This document shows, piece after piece, positions 22,676 to 32,924 of a stretch of DNA of 64,000 nt; within the stretch, counting starts at the first letter, position 1, and the number at the start of each line of letters is the position of its first letter. The stretch is from Parasitella parasitica. Its lineage: Eukaryota > Mucoromycota > Mucoromycetes > Mucorales > Mucoraceae. Under the pieces are notes generated by a model that saw nothing but the letters and a program-made list of their open reading frames with translations, did not search any database and was not told where the DNA came from. The stretch spans positions 123,914 to 187,913 of the forward strand of contig MU619253.1 of NCBI GenBank assembly GCA_025201805.1. The letters run 5' to 3'. Made by a program: the position numbers and the translations under genes.

Positions 22676-25600
22676 ATGTTAGAGGGTCAGCACACAGTAA
22701 ATGCCGAGCAGCTGAACAGATTTTACCATAGAAATAACAATGTAGAAATATAAGCAGCCCTCTTTTTTGTTTTTGTTTTTATTAACCTTGGTATATTCTA
22801 GAAACCACAGCAGCATATAAAATACGATTACTATAAACCAGATGATATCGAGGAAGAAATCAATGAATTTATATCTTATTCCGAAGTCAAGGTTGAATTA
22901 AAGCAATATCAGCAAGAGTATAACGAGCATTTCTCACGTAAGATTCTATGCTCAAGTCATGTAAATGTATTTTGACAACCCATATTTCTCATTTTTAGCA
23001 TGGAATGAATGCAACAAGGATGAGAAACGAAATATCATTCAAAACTGTGGAGACCATCTTGACCTTCTAGACGACGAACAAAGGCTATGCGCAACGAAGA
23101 GATTAGCTTATATTTCCTTGGGTACGAGGGACCGATGTTACCATAGTAACCAACACTAAATAAACAAAATAGGAAGCTATGGCGAATATCGTGGAATTGA
23201 AAAGAAGCAAGCTCATCTACAGTCCATCGAGCAAAACAATCAATTTCTATTCAAGATGGATATTTTAGCAGCAATAAAGCAATGTTTGAATCATGCTTGC
23301 AAAAAGCTCGAAACTCCCTCAATGTAAAAATATATACGAAGTTAATGGTGTATTCACTCACTAAAAAATTTATTATAGATCTTCTCTTCCAGATTTAGTG
23401 ACATTTCATTGTAAAGAGATTGACATGTACTTGACAATCCTTTTTTTGATTGTATCCTTCAACAAGAAGGACATTGAAGATGGTGGTCTGTCTGAATTTT
23501 TGTTTGATCTCGTAATTAGATTGAAAGAGCACTTTACAAAGACATTTCCTCTGAAAAAAGTAAGAAAAGTGGCAATAGCATAGGATGGCATCGTATCTAT
23601 TCACGCATACTGCATTTTGCTAGTTGATGATTGCATTGCACAAAGTATTGTATGTCAGCTTAGGTTCTCTGGATGAATCGCACACTCAATTGAAATTGTC
23701 TATACGCACAATTTGCAATTTACCATTGATAACAGATAAATCAAATGCAGTGAAATGTACGCCTGAAGAGTTATTCCAATTTTACCACCAAGCAAGCGAA
23801 AGATATCCAACCTTCACACCTATCAACCCACCAAGTAAATGCGCTGACCCTCTAACTGTAACAGCATCAACCCGACTCTCTAAAGCCATGGGACTCTATA
23901 AAACATCGAAAAATATCGATTTACCATACCAGACGTTATTTCCCTCCAAGAATCAACAATCTTCAGCTACAACTGTCTTAAATGGTGCTAGTAAAAAGCA
24001 ACTTGCAGTGGAAACCAATGTATTACCCTTTACCGAATCTAGCGCAATAGAGCCCTTTAGCTTGTCAGAAGCAAGCACAGTGTGGATGAAGCATTTGTAC
24101 ATTTCAATAGCTAATTACCAAATTATTTACGAACGTGAGAAGGCTATTTATAGATGGTCTAGATGGAATGATCAACGCCAGCAACCGCAAACTTCCGAAG
24201 AATGGGATGATATGGTGTACCATCATTTAAGCTCGAAGGAACAATGCAAAATCAAACGAATTGATCGATTATACGAGAACATTGTACCTAACTTTCAAAG
24301 TATAGTTGTAGTTGTACTCAAACTATTACTATCCACTGTGTCTATTGGAAAAGATAAAGAAGCCGAGATACTGGAAGATATTAACATAACTCGGAACAGA
24401 GAGTCAATCTCTAAGGCTGTGTCTGGCATACTACTGTTATTACTGAAGTGGTTCAAAACATCACATGTGCTTAAGTTTGAATACCTGTCTCAAGTCCTGA
24501 TTGATTCAGGTTGTATGCTTTTAATATTAAAGCTGCTGGGTCTGCAAGAAGTTGCTCTATTAGCTTCCAAAAAGACAGACGATGACAGCCAAAGGTATAT
24601 TACAATATGGCTTTTATATGAAAATAGCAAAGTTAATTGTTTTGAACAGCTTTCTAGGCTTTACACAACAAATACGCCCAAATGACGACGCTGATGATGA
24701 TGAGCAAGAAAATCACACAAACAACCGAAACTTATGCTGGACTATCAATTTGCTGAGGGTCCTTCAAATGCTCACCAAGAGAAAAACACATCGTATTTTG
24801 CTGCTAGTTCAATACAAGTCGTCGGTAAGTTTTGGATTAATGCGAGCCAAGTATACACAATTTTAACGGGTTTATTTCAGGCGATCCTGAAAAGATTACT
24901 CAAAGTTGGTCATCCCATTGTTGATCTATACGTTTTGAAAAACCTCAAAAACCAGGTTCCTTTTATGGGGCGTAAGTGGCGATCAGGTAAGTGAAGGTAT
25001 GCTATGATGTTCACACGAAGGCAATTGACCTTGTTATTACTGCAGCAAACATGAAGACAATCTCAGCGATATACTTTCACTGTCAAACTAGTTTAAATGA
25101 TGATTGGCTGTCCAGTCCTGAAGGAAGTGTTGATGTAGATGAAAGTGCTGTAAGTGATCATTTTATGTCACACCAACGAGTTTATTCACCCATCTTAGAT
25201 GAAAGAGATCAATCTACGTTTGCTTACTCGATTATATAATGGACAACGTTATTTACCAAATATCTTACCCAATATGGATGAAGTGAGTGGACCTGAGAAC
25301 ACCTTGTTTTACGGCAATAGTTACACTACCACCATCAACAATACGCATGATAGTAACAGTAAAAAGCTGCCTGAATACACCCTGAATGAGCCCACTTTCA
25401 TTGATGATATTGAATTGGATGTAAATTTTAAACAAGACTATCGAGACTGGCTTGAACGAGACGTCTATTCAACCGACAGCGAGGGTGAAGATAGAGGCGA
25501 AGACGAAGACGAAGATGAAGATGAGGATGAAGGTGACGAAGATGAGGATGAGGATGACCAAGCGACGACAGCTGAAAATGACTTTGATATCGGCACACCA

Positions 25601-26056
25601 GCACCTAATACCACTCCTTTAGCACTTTCTGCAGAAGACCTTGCTCATGAGATCAACAAACTATACATTGAAGAGTTACACCGTGAATTCGAGGAGAAGC
25701 AAAAAAAACAAGAGTTGCTGGAGCAACAAGAAAAGCAACGACTATTAGAACAAGATGGTTGGGGCACACCCTCACCAACAGTATCAGTGTCAGACTCATG
25801 GGGATGCTCTCCTAAACAGAAGGTTGTATTTGACGATGAAGAAGACGCTGACGAAGTCGAACCAGAATTCGATCCATTAGAAGACATAGATTGGAGTAGT
25901 CTGACGAAAGAAGACTTGGAGAGACGACTCTTAATAGTGGAACAGAAAACAGTACAAAGATGGAGTAATATAGCGGTAGACGACGAGAGATATCTCAAGG
26001 TACTGAACACGTTTGAAGGTGAGGTTCCTACGGACGACGAGGGCTGGCCAATCTAA
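22676..26056 (+). CDS. STRIPAK component STRIP1/Far11-like
   Basis: Ten exons (22676-22741, 22802-22937, 22999-23121, 23173-23323, 23379-23559, 23624-24594, 24650-24824, 24881-24986, 25046-25149, 25199-26056) encode 934 residues. The N-terminal N1221 domain is recognised by YYKPDDIEEEINEFISYSE, WNECNKDEKRNIIQNCGDHL and LYVSLGSLDE. The C-terminal DUF3402 part holds LLLVQYKSS, PIVDLYVLKNLKNQVPFMGR and KWRS. A strongly acidic Glu/Asp tract coded at 25480-25565 precedes the tail. STRIP proteins scaffold the striatin-PP2A-kinase complex that controls septation, cell fusion and development in fungi. Yeast Far11 is of similar length (about 950). Each intron is short with a GT-AG border and phase is kept throughout. 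Confidence 0.92.
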
Positions 26057-26955
26057 CAGAGCCTGATAATAAATTGTACCTTTTGTTATGCTTATTTGCT
26101 TGAAATTATTGTGTTTGAGTGACAGTTACGTGGTATGGTTGTACAACGATTGTACCACTTGTTGAACAATCATAGCCATTTGGTGAGCTTGACACCATTT
26201 GAGAAAAATCAACTTTTGTCGGCCAGAAGATCCGCTTGAAGCTAACAAAGAACTTTCTGATCTTGCTTGACTAGAAGGAAGGAGGGAGTGAATGGTAATT
26301 GAATTAATTGACAGGTGTAATTAACCGTTGATGAGCGATCGATTAGGTGAAATGCTGTCATGATGGAGAAATCATCATTGTGCTGACCCAGATTCGGACT
26401 CGAGCCACTAAACCCTTTGCCAGACACGTTAAATACCTGCCGAAGACATAAGTGTAACCTCTGTTTATTGAGAGAAAGGATGTAAAATTTCCAATTTCTC
26501 GCTATATCTTTTAAGTGAAGTTATTAACACTTTACAGCTCCTAATCATTGTTTACTGATTCATTGGCATGAAAGTAACTGGAGAAATTTGCATGTGATAG
26601 AAGCCTTTACAACCTGTGATACCCTTATCATCCTCTCCGCTCCAATTTCAGTTAATTTGACGATCGAAAAAAAGCATTAAAAGTGGGGCCTCGTTCTGTT
26701 TCATTTCATCTCTTTTTCTCTCCCTTTCTCTCCCTTAACCTCTCTCAATTCACTTTTAAATACTTACTCACTCACGCATGCCAATACATCTCAATGATTA
26801 AAATACCCATTTTAGACCGTCTATCATTCAGAGATTATCAAGGGTAAAATTAACGACGATTGAATCACACTACTTTACAAACACACATTTGTATATTTAG
26901 ATTGGTTTTTACCATACTCTTCTTTTTCTTTGAAAGTATCATTCGAATAATTGTA
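26057..26955. other. Intergenic region with a small non-coding candidate at 26321-26425
   Basis: 900 bases between STRIP and the lipase. Most is AT-rich. Around 26321-26425 base composition rises and short motifs resembling snoRNA boxes and a polymerase III B box appear, treated in the findings. A pyrimidine-rich stretch near 26690-26760 is probably lipase promoter or 5' leader. Confidence 0.4.
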
Positions 26956-28522
26956 ATGATTATGCCCAAGTTTCTGATAAAAGGAATTGATCTTTTAATT
27001 GATTCGTAAGTTGGAGACTACATATGTTAGATCTAGATGAATGATGTATCATTAACGCAACCTCGACACAGTCTTTTTCCTTGGTTATCCAAAGTTGAAA
27101 ATGAACCCCATGTGAGCCCATTAGAAAAAGCGGAAGGCTTCGAAAAGATGGTTCGCCATTGGTAAGAAGTTTTTGTTCGACAACACGAATAACGAAATAA
27201 CATACTTTTTATTCAGGAAAAAATATAATTGCGAACAACATCTAGTTCGTACTTTGGATGACTATCTGCTATGTGTTCATCGTATTCCATCTGTCAGGGA
27301 CGAGAATGACGAAAATGCCAAAAGAGAAAAAGCGTCTCAAACAAAAAAAGGCATCGATGTAATTGACAATTTAGATAAATTCATCCAGCACAAGATACCA
27401 AAAGCTGAAGGGGGATATAAGGGAAAGCCAGTCGTTTTATTGTATCATGGATTCTTAATGTCCTCTGAGGTTTGGGTTGCCAACACTGAGGAATACAATA
27501 ACCTGCCATTCGTCTTGGCCAAGCAGGGCTATGATGTATGGCTTGGCAATGCTCGTGGAAACAAGTATTCTCAATACCATGTTCATCATAGTCCTCGACA
27601 TCAGCCTTTCTGGAATTTTTCACTGAACGAATTTGCCATGAGAGACATGCCTGATACCGTAGATGTAAGTAGAGAAGCCGTGGCTTTGCTGTTATTGTCT
27701 GTTAATGCATTACACTAGTACATTTTGGCCGAAACTGGTGCTCCTAGTTTGACTTACATTGGATTCTCTCAAGGTACTGCACAGGCATTCGCAGGTCTTT
27801 CTGTGAACTCTGATCTGAATAGAAAGGTAAACCTGTTCATTGCCATGGCACCTGCTACCACGCCCAAGGGCCTCAAACATCCGTTGATCGATGCGTTTGT
27901 AAAAGCAACTCCCAGCGTCATTTATCTCATGTTTGGCAGAAAAACGCCGCTAAAACTAGCACTCTTTTGGCAACGTATCATCAGCCCGCCTTTATTTGTT
28001 AAAGTCATTGATGCGAGCGTTCGCTTCTTGTTTGGCTGGACAGGAGACAACATGTCTGCTGACCAGAAGACAGTAAGCTACCAGCATTTATATTCTCTCA
28101 CAAGCGTAAAGTCTCTTGTACACTGGTTCCAAATTATTCGTACAGGACAGTTTCAAATGTACGATGAAATGCCAAGCAGACTACCGTATCATACTGTGAA
28201 TGCCGTTGCTGATCATATACCACCTCGCTTTCCTACCTTACAGATCAAAACACCCATTGCTATCTTTTACGGTCGCTCAGATTCTTTAGTAGATTTCGAT
28301 GTACTGTCAGCTGATTTACCCTCTCCTTTGGCTTACGTAAAATCAATCGAAAAATGGGAGCATTTGGACTTTTTATGGGCAGAAGGCATAGAAAAAATTG
28401 TCTATCCAGATATTATCAAACTATTGCGCCAATTCAACCCTCATTATGAAGGCCCTCTGCATCAAAAGGAAGGGCACAAAAACAGTGATATTGAAGAGCA
28501 AACTTTACTTGGAGAACTGTAA
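26956..28522 (+). CDS. Steryl-ester/acid lipase (Tgl1/Yeh family)
   Basis: Preferred model: four exons (26956-27005, 27072-27161, 27217-27664, 27719-28522), 463 residues. An abhydrolase-associated lipase region is followed by an alpha/beta-hydrolase fold: VVLLYHGFLMSSEVW, YDVWLGNARGNKYS and the oxyanion region. The elbow is GFSQGT with nucleophile S213, the acid is D384 in GRSDSLVD, and the base is H411 in WEHLDF. These residues match acid lipases and yeast Tgl1/Yeh1/Yeh2, which release sterols from steryl esters at lipid droplets or the cell surface. A hydrophobic stretch near 245-265 may be a membrane hairpin. The start is uncertain: ATG 27037 gives an unspliced alternative N-terminus, but the GTAAGT donor at 27006 favours the spliced form. 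Confidence 0.9.
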
Positions 28523-28718
28523 ATTTATAAGCTTTAATTATCACACTTCATTCTAGATAAGCACCGCCCTACCCAATATAATATAATAAATTCATCAAGA
28601 CAATCATTAACAATCAATATGCAAATGATGCATGCAATGCACGGAGGTGATTTACACTGCATATCATACGGAGTAAAAAAAAACACTAGATATAGTTTGT
28701 ATACGTTTTTTGTTTTTG

Positions 28719-30388
28719 CTATTTCGTGGTAGACCTTGAAGTTTCAAGATAATCATCATGATTCTGCTGGTGATGAGTGCCTTGATCCTGGTGATATTGG
28801 TAATTGTCATACGAGGTTTCATTATGTCGCACAGAGGACATTTGCCAATAGTCTCCTGCAACAGATGAATGATTATCAAATGCGTAGAGTTTATTGCTTG
28901 TTGTTGCTGTTACTGGTATTGTAGCTGGCGTGCTGCACGTTTTTGGATTAACAGAATATGGATACTGTTGCTCTTGCTGTGGAGCATAACAATGATTGGA
29001 TTTATTGTCTTGATGTGTAAGAGTCTGTGTAGGTTGAAATATCAACTCTTGTTGATATATATGAGGAGTTTCACCATAGAGACTGAGCTTGTTGGTAGAA
29101 TTTTTCTGCAGTGAGTATAATGATTCTAATGGTGCCAATTCGCTGATTTTCGAGGTGAAAAGAATTTTGCTGCTTTTGATGTCGATTTAGCCATGGATTA
29201 TTATTGATTTTGACTGCATAAAGATTGATGTTATCAATTACTGATAGTGAGGATACAATGGGAATTGATTTTATAACTTGATCTCCCTCTCTTTGGTCTG
29301 ATTTCTTTGACCTTTTACTGCTTGTGCTATAAGCATGCTTTCTTTTTTTTTGCGCTGTCAAAATAAGTAAGACACATGAAGTAAACCATAATATAGAAAC
29401 TTTACAGTATATCAATCTTGTGGCAACAATATTCCTTCAAATTGCCTTGGATTTGGCATAGAATAGGGAAATAGAGAGGAATACAGCCAGTAAAATAGAA
29501 AATGCAGATAAAATCCACAAAATGCAAGTAAAGCACGTAATAACCAATGCTACATTCTGTGGCCAATCCGTTCCAGTCCTCAGAGAATCTGAAGCCTCCT
29601 GTGTGCAAAGTATGTCTTTTATTAGAAGTACTTTTTGCATATACTAGTATATTTAGCGACTGATTGTCTTTGGAGTTAGTCCAAGCTGATTTTAACAAAG
29701 CATACACTGTGATGCCAGCAATAATCTGTTTAAGCCCTTGAGCCACAATTGCTCTTTTTCAGCCTATAAATATGTTACATGTTTTTTAAATTCCAAAATG
29801 ACAATTTGAAAAGGTATATTAATTTTACCTTCTACGGTACCTACATCACTCCATCTTGTTGAGGATTTGATCTTTCTTCAAAGACCAAAATAAGTGTAAC
29901 TTTTGATAGAGTATGTTTGTGAAGCTAAAGGATTAGTTACCACCAACAAAATATCTCGTGTTGCCATGGCATTTCTAGTTTTACGGATTTCCCATGCCAA
30001 CAAGAGAAACGATAATGTAGTGCACTCAACCTAAATCCGCTTGCTAATGTAAAATGGAATATTTGGCTGTAGTGAAATGTACCATTTCTGTAGCCATTAA
30101 GAGTAAAGCTTATTTGAATGAGTGTACCCGTAATTCAAGTGTTTTACAAGCATTGACATCGTGTATTGGTAAAATTGCTGCTGACCACAGATCAATTTGG
30201 TAGACCATGACAGATAAAATTATTGAGCATAGAAATATAATGTATCCAATCGTCAATGTGCATGTTTGTCGTCGAAAGCCTTCGATATTTATAAAATCAA
30301 GTTTGTGATCTAATACTAATTCTAGTTTCCATTTCGGTTTTGCTGCTTTTTGAAGTACTAGACTCGCTCTTTTATACGCTTTGGCCAT
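28719..30388 (-). pseudogene. Probable Kch-type fungal potassium transporter, decaying
   Basis: Minus-strand pieces follow the order of the fungal Kch1/Kch2 membrane family as I remember it. They are a basic N-terminus with KLDFINIEGFRRQ and a first membrane segment (30388-30128), then PNIPFYISKRI, then TLSFLLLAWEIRKTR, then RWSDVGTVE joined to KQIIAGITVYALLKSAWTN. Last comes the signature QIQGNLKEYCCHKID (about 29450-29410), followed by a Gln/Ser-rich tail to 28719. An in-frame TAG (30031-30033) sits between ISKRI and TLSFLL. The last membrane segment looks family-like only in a shifted frame, while both flanks are in the original frame. A rarely used intron could avoid the TAG but would also remove the conserved PFYISK stretch. 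Either a pseudogene or a gene with odd splicing; the family call is moderately sure. Confidence 0.6.
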
Positions 30389-31230
30389 ATTGGATTTAAA
30401 AAGAATGATTTGAAAAAAGAATAGTGAGAGGTTCCCAGGAAAAAAGAAATATACTGTAGAAAAAAAGGCTGATAGCTTCAAGAATACAGTACTATATACT
30501 AAACATTTGCGCTGCATATAACATATCACATCAATTATAAAGGTGACACTGGTAAAGACAGCACGAAATCTTTGTAAGACATTCGTTGTTTATAAGCTTG
30601 CATGAGAAATATTTTCCGTAAGTAGTTTCCTCATTTATGCTTTTCTAGTTATACTACCACCATCTATGCTGCAAGATGCGAATTAGATGATATATCAAGA
30701 TAAACAATAATGTGCAGTATTACTCATTTCCATATTACATAATGAAGCCGCTTAAAAACATGTCAATATATGTGAGTATTTAATGGGAGAACACATGCAC
30801 AGTGATTCTCGAATGTATTGCGAACGCATAATATATTATCGTTGTTGTTAAAAACAGAAACTTTAGTATTGACATTCAGAAAAGTCAATCGGATGGATAC
30901 CAGTATTCTGCTCAGATATCAAGCTAAACAAATATGTTAGCATTCACTAAGTAAAGTCAAGTCTGGAGATACTCGAGTAGAAACCAGCTTTTATAACAAC
31001 AGAACTTGCCGCAACATCAAAACATGAAAAAGATTCTTCAGGACTCTGAGCTCATCAGGGTATATGATGAGTATGTGACAACCACTGATTCCCCAATTTA
31101 AAATGACCAAAAACAACATAAAAAGCATGGGCCGACAGATGTTCAAAGATACAGTATTATCATGAAACTGCTTTATAACCTTTCTTTAGCACTGAATCAA
31201 TGTCGCATGCTTTACTGACTAGTAGTAACC
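30389..31230. other. Intergenic sequence, no gene seen
   Basis: About 840 bases of AT-rich sequence upstream of Ski8. I looked here for the missing first Ski8 exon and found no ATG followed by a donor in the required phase. Confidence 0.45.
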
Positions 31231-31302
31231 ACATAGTTATAGTGACGGCTGAATAGCTGTCTTACATAACTATTCGAAACGAAGTGAAAACAGTAGTTTC
31301 GA
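31231..31302. other. Adjacent stem-loops, one nested
   Basis: Outer arms ATAGTTAT (31233-31240) and ATAACTAT (31266-31273) are perfect complements. Within them GACGGCT (31244-31250) and AGCTGTC (31255-31261) pair with one G-U or A-C mismatch around a GAAT loop. Directly next, TCGAAAC (31274-31280) pairs perfectly with GTTTCGA (31296-31302). The element lies about 180 bases before the first recognisable Ski8 exon. It could be a structured leader, a small RNA or a DNA cruciform. Confidence 0.4.
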
Positions 31303-31483
31303 CTGTATCTTCCATTATGGTAAATACCAAGCGCGAATAAACCTGAATAAGCAACTAATACATCTATATACCCAGCCTACCACGTATATTCCCACCATTG
31401 TAAATGATGATGGTAATGTATTGGATATAGTGGATGCGTCAATCGATTGAACTCAAAGGCTGCATTTGTTTTTTTTTTTTTAG

Positions 31484-32591
31484 CCCATGCAGATGGTATC
31501 TGGGACGTTGCTTGGTCAAATCGTAGCAACTTGGTCATCACAGGCTCTGAAGACAATACAGTCAAATGCTGGTAATATATTTTTCATATGTAATGTAATT
31601 ATAATTATGGCTTCTCATGTACGCGTTCTGATATTAGGGATGGTACTTCAGGAGAACTAAAATTTACACTTGAAGGACACGCTATGGGTGTCATTTCTGT
31701 AGATGCTTCAGTGGATGGTACTCGTAAGTAATCATTTGCATAAGAATGACGAGTTTGATTGTTAAGCGACGAAATAAATACAGGCCTTGTCTCGACTTCT
31801 ATCGATTCCAATATTCGTATTTGGGATCTTGAAAATGATGGAAAGCTCATCAAATCAATTACAGCAACACCTGTAGAAGCTTGGAAGGCTAAATTCAGTC
31901 CTGACGGTAAAAATGTTGCCACTGGATCACATAATGGCGATATCAACTTTTTCAGTGTTGAATCTGGAGAGAAAGTGAATAGTTTACCAACCAAGGACAG
32001 ATTCATCATGTCAACAGCTTACGTAAGTGCGTCTTAAAAGGAAGGCGAAGGTTTGTAAACTGACAGGTTTACCAGAGCCCTGACGGCAAGTACGTTGCAG
32101 GAGGAGCTGAAGATGGCGCTATTTATGTATTCAATATCGAAACAAATCAATTAGCACACACGTTGTCGGGCCATGCAATGGCTGTTCGTACGCTTTCGTT
32201 TGCAAGGGACAGTAAAACATTAATCAGTGGAAGCGATGATAAATGCATTCATGTATACGATGTTGAGCACGGTCAATTGGCGTCTACTTTGACAGGACAT
32301 TCGGATTGGATTTTGTCTGTTGCTGCCAATCCAGATGTCAGTAAGCAGCAACTGGCTAGTTGTGGATCTGATAAACGCATCAAGATTTGGGATCTAGCTC
32401 TCAGATCAGTATTAGAGACCCACGAAGTGCACACAGATCAGGTAAGCAGCATGGTTTAAAACGCTAATTCTCCTCGTCTAATTTCTTCGACGTAGGTTTG
32501 GGGAATCGCATGGAATTCAGAGGGTACAAAGTTGGCCTCTGGTTCTGATGACAAGTCTTTGAAATGGTTTGCTAGCAGTGGTTCGTCTTGA
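31484..32591 (+). CDS. SKI8: Ski8/WDR61 WD-repeat protein, first exon not found
   Basis: Five exons (31484-31571, 31638-31723, 31784-32022, 32076-32441, 32496-32591) encode 291 residues of a seven-bladed WD40 propeller. Repeats end in KCWD, RIWDLE, NFFSV, YVFNIE, HVYDVEH, KIWDLA and KWFAS. The sequence [11 protein letters not shown] at the start and [17 protein letters not shown] in the middle match WDR61/Ski8. It is a subunit of the Ski complex that feeds the cytoplasmic exosome, and in some eukaryotes of the Paf1 complex. The family needs about 14 more N-terminal residues. Exon 31484 opens in phase 2, so an upstream coding exon must end with one spare base, but I cannot identify it. The gene may be truncated or the exon may be very small and distant. 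Confidence 0.88.
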
Positions 32592-32924
32592 AAGTCAAAT
32601 AAATTGAGAGGTGTAACATTAGATGACATAAATGGTGTCAATATTTGTCTGAATTCACATTAGTTTTATTGAATGTATGATTAGTTTGGCGTCAATTAAA
32701 GGAGGATAGACTCTATTTCTTGTTTGCCGAGTGGGAAGGATACAAATTGTCACAGAATGTCAACCGACTCGAGATAGAGTTACATGCCATCAAAGCTATT
32801 GCAATCCAGGCGATGGTCTTTGGTGCTAGTTAACTCCGAGCAAGGTTTCAAAAAACCAAGATTTTTTTAATGTAATCCAAATTCTCTTCTTTTTTCTCTT
32901 CTTCATTAGATATCATCATTGATC

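Noticed and set aside
26329-26357. Hammerhead-ribozyme-like core (TTGATGAG ... GTGAAA)
   Set aside because: The invariant C before TGATGA is T, and the would-be stem II arms do not pair. Chance resemblance.
30031-30127. A clean 97-nt intron in the Kch-like gene that would skip the TAG
   Set aside because: Not excluded, but it would also remove the PNIPFYISK stretch that resembles the family, and the later frame breaks would remain.
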